Below, in pieces: positions 1-6,856 of a stretch of DNA of 19,255 nt. The notes beneath the pieces are model-generated. The model did not search any database. It saw nothing but the letters and a program-made list of their open reading frames with translations, and was not told the origin of the DNA. The stretch is taken from the NCBI GenBank assembly GCA_045586385.1, contig JAZNAE010000103.1, positions 1-19,255 of the forward strand, given 5' to 3'. This stretch comes from Suilimivivens sp045586385 (GTDB lineage Bacteria > Bacillota > Clostridia > Lachnospirales > Lachnospiraceae). The first letter of the stretch is position 1; the number at the start of each line of letters is the position of its first letter. The position numbers were made by a program, and so were the translations under genes.

Positions 1-1
1 G

Positions 2-151
2 GTAAGCTTATTAAAGGGTGATATTTACAAGACAGAATATGGCTCCATCTATTTAGGCTTAACCCTTACCGTATTACCGCTTATCGTGGTATATTTAATC
101 TTATCCAAGTACATCATCGCAGGTGTTGCTTTGGGTGGTGTGAAGGGCTAA
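2..151 (+). CDS. ABC sugar transporter permease, C-terminal end (partial)
   Basis: This is the 3' end of a gene that begins before the window. The reading frame from base 2 gives 49 residues ending in SKYIIAGVALGGVKG and a TAA stop at 149-151. A hydrophobic stretch (LGLTLTVLPLIVVYLIL) is followed by this short cytoplasmic tail. That ending is typical of MalG/carbohydrate-type ABC permeases, which sit in the membrane with a second permease and move a sugar delivered by a lipoprotein binding protein. The substrate cannot be told from this fragment. The gene ends at a terminator shared with the converging chemoreceptor gene. Confidence 0.75.
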   Translation, partial: VSLLKGDIYKTEYGSIYLGLTLTVLPLIVVYLILSKYIIAGVALGGVKG

Positions 152-188
152 TAGCGGTCACACAAAGAAAATACATAGAGAACATAAA

Positions 189-217
189 AAAGAAGAGAGG
201 GAAATCCTCTCTTCTTT
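189..217. terminator. Bidirectional intrinsic terminator between permease and chemoreceptor
   Basis: A 12-bp perfect stem (AAAGAAGAGAGG / CCTCTCTTCTTT) encloses a 5-nt loop. On the plus strand it is followed by a T-rich tract (ATTTGTTTGG). On the minus strand it is followed by TTTATGTT. It lies between two converging genes, so it probably ends both transcripts. Confidence 0.8.
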
Positions 218-240
218 ATTTGTTTGGTTGTTAAGTCAGC

Positions 241-1986
241 TTATATGGTAAACTTGTCTACAATCTGTTTTAAGATGGTTACGCTGTCTTTGGTATCTCC
301 TGCAAGGTGATGATTATCGCTTGCTTTTGTAACAGTATCGGAAGTCTTTTCTGCGATATTTGTTACGCCGATGGAAGCTTCTGCAACGGTTGACTGGATA
401 TCACTGATACCGGTCGCAATCTCCTGAATGGAATTGTTAAGTTCGCTAATTTCGCCGGAGATGTTTGTCATGCTGTTTTTAAATACATCTGCATCTGATA
501 AGTACTGTTCGCCGATTTGATTAAAGTTATCATAATCGGAAAGAACATTTTTTTCGAGGAAGGAGAGTGTTTCTTCCATTGTTTCGGACATATTGGATAC
601 GGCGCTGTTTACTTCTTCAATAATCATGTTAATATCGTTAACACTGCTTAAGGAACGGTGTGCCAAGTTACTGATTTCGGAAGCAACAACTGCAAATCCG
701 CGTCCTGCCTCGCCGGCTCTTGCTGCCTCAATACTTGCATTTAAGGATAAGAGGCTTGTCTGGTCAGAAATTTCTTTGATGGCTTCTGTAAGCTCATTAA
801 TTTTGGATACGGCTTCCAGTCTGGAAATAGCTGTTTCCGTTTTTTCTTTAACGTTTGCATACATGTTTTTTGTATGAGTAATAGCATTCTGAGTGGTAGT
901 CTGTAAATCTTTGGCTCTGCCGGCTACTTCTTCAGATAAATCATTTCCGTCGGAAGCTTCCTTGTTAATCATCTGTGACTGTTCCTGCATGCGCATCATG
1001 TGATTATTAATGGTTTCTGCCATTGCCGATGTTTCCTGCATGCTGGCTGACAGTTGTTCGGTGGTAGCGGAATTGTCTGTACAGTAAATATGTACCTGAT
1101 TACTGGAAGATTCGAGCTGTGCCATGTTGGTATCAATGTTGTCGCTTGCCTGTTCAATCTTTTTGACTGCATCGCTTAAGTTAAGACACATATCATTTAC
1201 GGCCCGGCTTATCTGCCCTGATTCGTCTTTTCGCTTACAAAGCTTACCGATGTTAGCAGGTAACGTAAAGATTAAGTTAGAAACATCATTGATAATATGT
1301 GTAACCTGCTCGATGGGTTTGCTGATTCTTCTTACAACAATGTTTGAAACGATAATTGCTAATATCAGCATTGCAATCAAGATGGACACAGATTGCATAA
1401 TGAAATCTTTTAAAGGACTCATAAGTTCATCAGCATCGGCACATACAACAAGGACAGATTTACATGCTGTAAGATAGTAACTACAGTAAACTTCCTTTCC
1501 GGTATCTTCGTCCTCATAAGAAGCGGTGAGGGTTTCAGGAACCACGCCACGGTTTATCTGGCCAATTAATTCGGTGATAAAAGGAATACGGTTTGGTTTG
1601 CCGATTTGAGAGGAATCACTGTGATAAGTGATAATACCGCTCTTATTAAGGAGAAAACAATAACTGGATTGCATACTGTCAATTTTTAGTTCGGAAAGTA
1701 ATTCAGCATATTGCTCATTTTCAAGTGCTTTGCCCTTTTCAGCATTGTCAACAATATTTCCATATGAAGTTGCCATATTAAGCATTTGACCTATGGAAGA
1801 ATTGACAACCATTTCCTTGGTGTTGCTTAACAGTGCGCCTACTGTAATACTGACGGCAACAGCGACACAAACAATAACCAGCAGTGTGACCTTAGATTGG
1901 AATGAATAAATACGTTTAGCTGATATTGCCTTAGGGATTTTTTCTTTTACCTTTTTAGGCTTTACTTGTTTTTCTCGTTTTCCCAT
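241..1986 (-). CDS. Methyl-accepting chemotaxis protein (chemoreceptor)
   Basis: Transmembrane chemoreceptor of 581 aa that would signal through CheW/CheA to the flagellar motor. Order: basic cytoplasmic N-terminus; TM1 about residues 32-54; an extracellular Cache-like sensor about 55-195, with the stretch FLLNKSGIITYHSDSSQIGK; TM2 about 198-219; HAMP about 220-275; then a long coiled-coil signalling domain. The conserved hairpin tip (about 406-436) contains EISDQTSLLSLN followed by IEAARAGEAGRGFAVVA, the hallmark of the family. No C-terminal CheR-tethering pentapeptide is seen. The start is set at the ATG preceded by AGAAGGAG about 6 nt upstream; an in-frame ATG 15 codons earlier lacks a ribosome site. 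It is transcribed away from the fab operon and has no evident link to it. The ligand is unknown. Confidence 0.93.
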   Translation of the reverse strand: MGKREKQVKPKKVKEKIPKAISAKRIYSFQSKVTLLVIVCVAVAVSITVGALLSNTKEMVVNSSIGQMLNMATSYGNIVDNAEKGKALENEQYAELLSELKIDSMQSSYCFLLNKSGIITYHSDSSQIGKPNRIPFITELIGQINRGVVPETLTASYEDEDTGKEVYCSYYLTACKSVLVVCADADELMSPLKDFIMQSVSILIAMLILAIIVSNIVVRRISKPIEQVTHIINDVSNLIFTLPANIGKLCKRKDESGQISRAVNDMCLNLSDAVKKIEQASDNIDTNMAQLESSSNQVHIYCTDNSATTEQLSASMQETSAMAETINNHMMRMQEQSQMINKEASDGNDLSEEVAGRAKDLQTTTQNAITHTKNMYANVKEKTETAISRLEAVSKINELTEAIKEISDQTSLLSLNASIEAARAGEAGRGFAVVASEISNLAHRSLSSVNDINMIIEEVNSAVSNMSETMEETLSFLEKNVLSDYDNFNQIGEQYLSDADVFKNSMTNISGEISELNNSIQEIATGISDIQSTVAEASIGVTNIAEKTSDTVTKASDNHHLAGDTKDSVTILKQIVDKFTI

Positions 1987-2159
1987 GACATTCTCCTTCT
2001 GCAGATAGCATCGTAAAGCGGTGGATAACAATTTGCAATGCTATAGCATATGTAATTAGTAAATTGTTTTTTTCAATAAACATTGTAACACAAAATGGAT
2101 AAACAAGAAAGAGAAATCAGATAATTTCCCGTGCAAATTTAATAAAAAATAAAAAGATG

Positions 2160-2188
2160 TTGACAAATATTCCCTATGAGAATATACT
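2160..2188 (+). promoter_or_regulatory. Sigma-A promoter of the fatty acid operon
   Basis: TTGACA (2160-2165), a 17-bp spacer, then TATACT (2183-2188): five of six -10 bases and all -35 bases match consensus. The predicted transcription start is about 2195, leaving a leader of about 90 nt before acpP. The first FabT-like operator begins at the last base of the -10 element, so repressor binding should block polymerase directly. Confidence 0.85.
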
Positions 2189-2248
2189 TTGACTTGCAAA
2201 TAGTTTGACAATCAAACAATTTGACAATCAAAAGATTTGAAAGTCAAA
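2188..2248 (+). promoter_or_regulatory. Four tandem FabT-type operators, 16-bp period
   Basis: Four copies of an inverted repeat of the TTTGA-N3-TCAAA type begin at 2188, 2204, 2220 and 2236, exactly 16 bp apart. Site 1 is TTTGACTTGCAAA (one half diverged), site 2 is GTTTGACAATCAAAC (perfect 6-bp arms), site 3 is TTTGACAATCAAA and site 4 is TTTGAAAGTCAAA. The pattern agrees with the FabT palindrome known from streptococci (TTTGA-N3-TCAAA core), and a FabT homologue is the last gene of this operon. Site 1 overlaps the -10/start region; sites 2-4 lie in the early transcribed leader. That FabT binds here is an inference. Confidence 0.85.
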
Positions 2249-2286
2249 CAAAACAAAGTCTAAAAAACAAAAAAGGAGAAAAAGAT

Positions 2287-2520
2287 ATGTTAGCAAAAAT
2301 AGCAGAAATTATTAAGGATCAGTTAAATGTAGGGGATGTGGAAATTACAGAAACAACAAGATTTAAAGAAGACTTGGAAGCGGATTCTTTAGATTTATTT
2401 GAATTAGTTATGGCATTAGAAGAAGAGTATGATGTAGAAATTGATTCTTCCGATTTAGAGAAGATTACTACTGTAGGTGCTGTTATTGAATATTTGAAAG
2501 AAAAAGGCGTGGAGGCATAA
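2287..2520 (+). CDS. acpP: Acyl carrier protein
   Basis: Carrier of growing acyl chains in type II fatty acid synthesis, 77 aa, the usual length. It is small and acidic. The motif EADSLDLFE holds Ser34, the site where 4'-phosphopantetheine is attached by holo-ACP synthase (not in this window). The start is the ATG at 2287 with AAAGGAG 8 nt upstream; an in-frame extension back to 2221 would run through the operators and is rejected. It is the first gene of the fab operon, about 90 nt after the predicted transcription start, and ends 7 nt before fabK. Confidence 0.97.
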   Translation: MLAKIAEIIKDQLNVGDVEITETTRFKEDLEADSLDLFELVMALEEEYDVEIDSSDLEKITTVGAVIEYLKEKGVEA

Positions 2521-2527
2521 AAACTCT

Positions 2528-3451
2528 ATGGAGACAAAGATAACAAAACTGTTGGGAATACAGTATCCTATTTTCCAGGGAGGTATGGCATGGGTGGCAG
2601 AGCATCAGCTTGCAGCAGCCGTATCTAATGCCGGAGGTCTCGGTATCATCGGGGCAGCCAGTGCACCTGCCGAAGTTGTCAGGGAAGAAATCAGAAAAGC
2701 AAAAGCTTTGACAGATAAGCCCTTTGGTGTAAATGTGATGCTGATGAACCCCAATGCAGATGAAGTTGCAAAGGTTGTAATTGAAGAAGGCGTTAAGGTG
2801 GTTACCACAGGTGCCGGAAATCCTGCCAAATTTATGGATGCATGGAAAGAAGCCGGAGTAAAGGTAATCCCCGTTGTTGCAAGTGTTGCCATGGCAAAGC
2901 TTATGGAGCGTGCCGGTGCGGATGCAGTGGTTGCAGAAGGAACGGAGTCCGGAGGACATATCGGTTCGGCAACAACAATGACATTGGTTCCGCAGGTAGT
3001 AGATACGGTACAGATTCCTGTTATTGCAGCCGGTGGAATCGGTGACGGAAGAGGCGTTGCCGCAGCGATGATGCTTGGTGCGCAGGCAGTACAGATGGGA
3101 ACACGTTTCATTGTAGCAAAGGAATCTATTGTTCACAGTAATTATAAAGAAAAAGTAATGAAGGCAAAGGACATTGATTCCGTGATTACGGGAACAAGTA
3201 CCGGACATCCCGTACGCCAGATTCGTAATCAGATGACAAAAGAATATTTAAGGCTTGAAAAAGAAGGAGCCTCTTTGGAGGAACTTGAATATCTGACCTT
3301 GGGTGCACTCAGAAAAGCCGTTATAGACGGTGACGTAGTAAATGGTACCTTAATGGCAGGTCAGATTGCAGGATTAGTATCAAAGGAACAGACTTGTAAA
3401 GAAATGATTGAAGAAATCATGCAACAGGCAAAAGTTCTTCTTAACAAATAG
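2528..3451 (+). CDS. fabK: Enoyl-[acyl-carrier-protein] reductase II, FMN-dependent
   Basis: Catalyses the last reduction of each elongation cycle (trans-2-enoyl-ACP to acyl-ACP) using FMN and NAD(P)H. The 307-aa TIM-barrel protein starts with ITKLLGIQYPIFQGGMAWVA and contains VVTTGAGNP, AEGTESGGHIG (His144, the expected catalytic histidine), PVIAAGGIGDGRG and GTRFIVAKES, which follow streptococcal FabK almost block for block. It lacks the cysteine-rich tail of the paralogue at 8637-9701. The ribosome site (GGAGG, 2511-2515) lies inside the end of acpP, suggesting coupled translation. FabK rather than FabI implies triclosan-insensitive enoyl reduction, as is known for this family. Confidence 0.95.
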   Translation: METKITKLLGIQYPIFQGGMAWVAEHQLAAAVSNAGGLGIIGAASAPAEVVREEIRKAKALTDKPFGVNVMLMNPNADEVAKVVIEEGVKVVTTGAGNPAKFMDAWKEAGVKVIPVVASVAMAKLMERAGADAVVAEGTESGGHIGSATTMTLVPQVVDTVQIPVIAAGGIGDGRGVAAAMMLGAQAVQMGTRFIVAKESIVHSNYKEKVMKAKDIDSVITGTSTGHPVRQIRNQMTKEYLRLEKEGASLEELEYLTLGALRKAVIDGDVVNGTLMAGQIAGLVSKEQTCKEMIEEIMQQAKVLLNK

Positions 3452-3463
3452 AGGAGTAGGAAT

Positions 3464-4396
3464 ATGAGTAAAATTGCATTCGTGTTTCCGGGACAGGGAG
3501 CACAGTACATAGGAATGGGCAAGGATTTTTACGAAAATTCTCCCACTGCAAAAGCGGTTTTTGACAAGGCAAGTGAAGTGACGGGGATGGATATTCCGAA
3601 GCTTTGCTTTGAAGAAAATGAAGAGTTAAATCAGACAAAGTATACACAGATTGCCATGGTGGCAACAGAAATCGCAATTCTGAAGGTGCTTGAAGAAAAA
3701 GGGATCAGGCCTTCTGTGACTGCAGGGTTAAGCTTAGGCGAATATGCAGCTATCGTAGCGGCAGGTGCCATGAAAGAAGAGGATGCTTTCAAAGTGGTAA
3801 AAGAGCGGGGCAGGCTAATGCAGGAAGCAGTACCCCAAGGTGGTGGTATGGTTGCAGTTTTAGGACTTGAATATCCTATAATAGAAGAAGTTCTTTCTAA
3901 AATAGAAGGAGTGGTATCTATTGCAAATTATAATTGTCCCGGACAGATTGTAATTACGGGCTGGGCAGATGCCATCGCTGCTGCGACAGAACCTTTAAAA
4001 GCCGCAGGTGCAAAGAGAGTGCTTCCCTTAAAGGTAAGCGGTCCTTTTCACAGTGAACTGCTTACAGGAGCAGGAGAGAAGCTTGCGGATGTGCTTACAG
4101 ATGTAGCGGTAGCGGAATTAGCCATTCCCTATGTGGCGAATCTGACAGCGGATTATGTACAGGATGCTAAGCAGGTAAAGCCTCTTTTGGTGAAACAGGT
4201 ATCTTCTCCGGTGCGTTTCCAGCAGTCTGCCGAACGTATGATAGCAGACGGCGTGGATACGTTTGTGGAAATTGGCCCTGGAAAGACGATTGCAGGATTT
4301 GTCCGTAAAATAAATCCTGAAATAAAAGTGATAAATGTGGATAAGTGGGAAGATTTAGAAAAGTGTATGGAGGAACTTGAGGATGTTGCAAAATAA
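3464..4396 (+). CDS. fabD: Malonyl-CoA:ACP transacylase
   Basis: Moves malonate from CoA to AcpP to give the extender unit for FabH and FabF. The length of 310 aa is normal. The N-terminus shows FVFPGQGAQYIGMGKDF; the nucleophile elbow is AGLSLGEYAA with Ser90; the partner histidine is His196 in SGPFHSELL. The start codon has GAGGAGTAGG just upstream. The final 14 nt overlap the start of fabG, so the two are probably translationally coupled. Confidence 0.96.
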   Translation: MSKIAFVFPGQGAQYIGMGKDFYENSPTAKAVFDKASEVTGMDIPKLCFEENEELNQTKYTQIAMVATEIAILKVLEEKGIRPSVTAGLSLGEYAAIVAAGAMKEEDAFKVVKERGRLMQEAVPQGGGMVAVLGLEYPIIEEVLSKIEGVVSIANYNCPGQIVITGWADAIAAATEPLKAAGAKRVLPLKVSGPFHSELLTGAGEKLADVLTDVAVAELAIPYVANLTADYVQDAKQVKPLLVKQVSSPVRFQQSAERMIADGVDTFVEIGPGKTIAGFVRKINPEIKVINVDKWEDLEKCMEELEDVAK

Positions 4397-5123
4397 AGTG
4401 GCACTGGTTACCGGTGCAAGCAGAGGAATCGGCAGAGAAATTGCTCTTACACTTGCAAAAAGCGGAGCATGCGTGATTGTGAATTATCAAGGCTCTAAGG
4501 AAAAAGCCGATGAAGTTGTTGCAATGATTAAAGAAAACGGTGGCAATGCAGAAAGCTTCGGATGTGATGTATCTGACTTTGAATCTTGTGCCGGGATGAT
4601 AAGTCAAATCATCGAGAAATACGGCCGGTTGGATATTTTGGTAAACAATGCCGGAATTACCAGAGACGGACTTCTTATGAAAATGAGTGAGGAAGACTTC
4701 TCTAAAGTAATTGATGTAAACTTAAAAGGTGCTTTTAATACTATCCGTCATGCATCACGATACTTTTTGAAGCAGAGAAGCGGAAGTATTATTAATATTT
4801 CTTCCGTGTCCGGAGTTTCCGGAAATGCAGGTCAGGCCAATTACAGTGCCGCAAAGGCAGGAATCATCGGTCTTACCAAGAGTGTGGCAAAGGAACTGGG
4901 AAGCAGAGGAATTACCGTAAATGCTATCGCACCCGGTTTTATCGAAACAGATATGACGGATGCAATGCCTGAGAGGGCAAAAGAAGCAGTGAAAAGTCAG
5001 ATTACGCTTGGACGTATCGGGACTCCTGCAGACATTGCAGGTGTAGCAGCGTTTTTGGCATCCGATGCAGCCTCTTACATTACCGGTCAGGTGATTTCCG
5101 TAGATGGCGGCATGGTATTTTAA
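4383..5123 (+). CDS. fabG: 3-oxoacyl-[acyl-carrier-protein] reductase
   Basis: NADPH-dependent reduction of 3-oxoacyl-ACP to 3-hydroxyacyl-ACP. A short-chain dehydrogenase of 246 aa: cofactor motif TGASRGIG (residues 10-17), NNAG (88-91), and catalytic Ser141, Tyr154 and Lys158 in NISSVSG and NYSAAKAG. The start chosen is ATG 4383 with AGGA 8 nt upstream; a TTG two codons earlier is in frame but less likely. It begins inside the end of fabD and ends 21 nt before fabF. Confidence 0.95.
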   Translation: MLQNKVALVTGASRGIGREIALTLAKSGACVIVNYQGSKEKADEVVAMIKENGGNAESFGCDVSDFESCAGMISQIIEKYGRLDILVNNAGITRDGLLMKMSEEDFSKVIDVNLKGAFNTIRHASRYFLKQRSGSIINISSVSGVSGNAGQANYSAAKAGIIGLTKSVAKELGSRGITVNAIAPGFIETDMTDAMPERAKEAVKSQITLGRIGTPADIAGVAAFLASDAASYITGQVISVDGGMVF

Positions 5124-5144
5124 ACGGGAAGAGAGGTTTAAGAT

Positions 5145-6380
5145 ATGAGTAGAAGAGTAGTGGTAACAGGTATGGGAGCAATTACTCCCGTAGGTTTAAA
5201 TGTAGAAGAGTTCTGGCAGTCACTTAAGGATGGGAAGCATGGATTTGCTCCCATTACCAGATTTGACAGCAGTGAATATAAAGCACATGTGGCAGCCGAA
5301 GTAAAAGGTTTTGAAGGAAAAGACTACATGGATTTTAAGGCAGCAAAGCGTATGGAACTTTTCAGTCAGTACGCTGTGGCTGCAGCAGGAGAAGCCATAA
5401 AGGATTCCGGTATCGATATGGAGAAAGAAGACCCTTATATGGTAGGTTGTGCAGTAGGCTCCGGAATCGGCAGCCTGCAGGCAATGGAAAGAGAATATGA
5501 GAAGCTTATAAATAGGGGACCTGCTAAGGTGAATCCGCTTATGGTTCCGCTTATGATTTCAAATATGGCGGCAGGAAATGTATCCATTCAATATGGGTTA
5601 AAAGGAAAAAATATTAACGTGGTAACGGCTTGTGCAACAGGAACAAATTCCATCGGTGAAGCGTTCAGAGCCGTTCAGTACGGGGAAGCAGATGTGATGG
5701 TGGCCGGTGGTACGGAAAGCTCCGTTACACCAATCGGCGTGGCAGGATTTTGTTCCCTGACAGCATTATCTTCCGTGGAAGATCCTGACAAGTGTTCTCT
5801 TCCGTTTGACAAGAACCGTAGCGGTTTTGTTATGGGAGAAGGCTCGGGTATTGTTGTACTGGAAGAACTTGAACATGCAAAAAAACGTGGTGCGCATATT
5901 TATGCGGAAGTAATCGGTTACGGATGTACCGGTGACGCATATCATATTACTTCACCCGCAGAAGACGGACAGGGTGCGGCAAGAGCGATGCTTGCAGCAA
6001 TGAAGGACGGCGGTGTGAAGCCGGAAGATATTACGTATATTAATGCACACGGTACAGCGACACATCACAATGATCTTTTTGAAACAAGGGCAATTAAGCT
6101 GGCATTCGGAGAACATGCAAAGAAACTTCGCATCAATTCTACCAAGTCTATGGTAGGACATCTTTTGGGTGCGGCCGGTGCAGTTGAGCTTGTGGCATGT
6201 GTAAAGCAAGTTGAAGAAGGATTCATCCATAAGACCGTAGGATATACAACTCCTGATGAAGAAATCGACCTTGATTACTGTAAGGAGGCATATCAGGAGG
6301 AAGTTCCGTATGCCCTCAGCAATTCATTAGGTTTTGGCGGACACAATGCAAGCTTATTAATCAAGAAATATGCAGAATAA
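5145..6380 (+). CDS. fabF: 3-oxoacyl-[acyl-carrier-protein] synthase II
   Basis: Elongating condensing enzyme: acyl-ACP plus malonyl-ACP gives 3-oxoacyl-ACP and CO2. 411 aa, standard length. The triad is Cys163 (VTACATGTNS), His302 (NAHGTATHHND) and His339 (MVGHLLGAAGAVE), with Lys334. As the only FabB/FabF-type enzyme here, it would also have to elongate unsaturated intermediates if these are made. In many Firmicute fab clusters accB follows directly; here the next gene is fabZ, after a 33-nt gap. Confidence 0.96.
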   Translation: MSRRVVVTGMGAITPVGLNVEEFWQSLKDGKHGFAPITRFDSSEYKAHVAAEVKGFEGKDYMDFKAAKRMELFSQYAVAAAGEAIKDSGIDMEKEDPYMVGCAVGSGIGSLQAMEREYEKLINRGPAKVNPLMVPLMISNMAAGNVSIQYGLKGKNINVVTACATGTNSIGEAFRAVQYGEADVMVAGGTESSVTPIGVAGFCSLTALSSVEDPDKCSLPFDKNRSGFVMGEGSGIVVLEELEHAKKRGAHIYAEVIGYGCTGDAYHITSPAEDGQGAARAMLAAMKDGGVKPEDITYINAHGTATHHNDLFETRAIKLAFGEHAKKLRINSTKSMVGHLLGAAGAVELVACVKQVEEGFIHKTVGYTTPDEEIDLDYCKEAYQEEVPYALSNSLGFGGHNASLLIKKYAE

Positions 6381-6413
6381 ATAACTTTTATTTATGGAAA
6401 GAAGAGGTGCCTT

Positions 6414-6842
6414 ATGTCACTGATGACAGCAAAGGAAATTATGGAAATCATTCCTCACAGACAGCCGTTTATGCTGATTGATACCATCGAAGAGATGGAG
6501 CCAGGTGTAAAAGCGGTTGCTAAAAAATGTGTAACTTACAATGAACCGTTCTTTAACGGACATTTCCCTAAGGAACCGGTTATGCCCGGAGTACTGATTG
6601 TGGAAGCACTTGCACAGACAGGTGCGGTAGCAATTTTAAGTCTTGAGGAGAACAAAGGAAAAACAGCATACTTTGCGGCAATTAATTCGGCGAAATTCAA
6701 AAAGAAAGTCATTCCCGGAGATGTGCTGATGCTGGAAACCGAAATCATTAAATGTAAAGGACCGATGGGAATAGGAAAGGCGACAGCAACTGTTGACGGG
6801 AAAGTGGCAGTGCAGGCTGAACTTACCTTTGCCATTTCATAA
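6414..6842 (+). CDS. fabZ: 3-hydroxyacyl-[acyl-carrier-protein] dehydratase
   Basis: Removes water from 3-hydroxyacyl-ACP to give trans-2-enoyl-ACP. A 142-aa hot-dog-fold protein with IPHRQPFMLID, FNGHFPKEPVMPG (His50) and LIVEALAQTG (Glu64); the His-to-Glu spacing of 14 is that of the active site in this family. Nothing seen distinguishes it as an isomerising type such as FabN, and that question cannot be settled by reading alone. AGAGGTG lies 4 nt before the first ATG; a second in-frame ATG three codons on is less likely as the start. Confidence 0.95.
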   Translation: MSLMTAKEIMEIIPHRQPFMLIDTIEEMEPGVKAVAKKCVTYNEPFFNGHFPKEPVMPGVLIVEALAQTGAVAILSLEENKGKTAYFAAINSAKFKKKVIPGDVLMLETEIIKCKGPMGIGKATATVDGKVAVQAELTFAIS

Positions 6843-6856
6843 AGAAGGGTATTCAT

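Noticed and set aside
1987..2031. Longer start for the chemoreceptor
   Set aside because: The downstream ATG has AGAAGGAG at good spacing and gives the usual basic N-terminus before TM1; the upstream ATG has no such site.
2038..2049. 12-bp palindrome ATGCTATAGCAT upstream of the chemoreceptor gene
   Set aside because: Short and AT-rich with no second copy noticed and no clear promoter beside it; chance is likely.
2188..2248. The repeats as a short CRISPR array
   Set aside because: Units are 16 bp with only 3-bp centres and no spacers, placed on a promoter; operators explain them.
2221..2286. N-terminal extension of acpP (22 extra residues)
   Set aside because: It would translate the operator array and leader, and would precede a normal ACP start that has its own ribosome site.
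2483..3208. 241-codon open frame on the minus strand
   Set aside because: Antisense to fabK and the end of acpP; Cys-rich low-complexity composition typical of a mirror frame of a real gene.
4167..4607. 146-codon minus-strand frame across the fabD-fabG junction
   Set aside because: Shadow of two firmly identified genes; no start signal and no recognisable domain.
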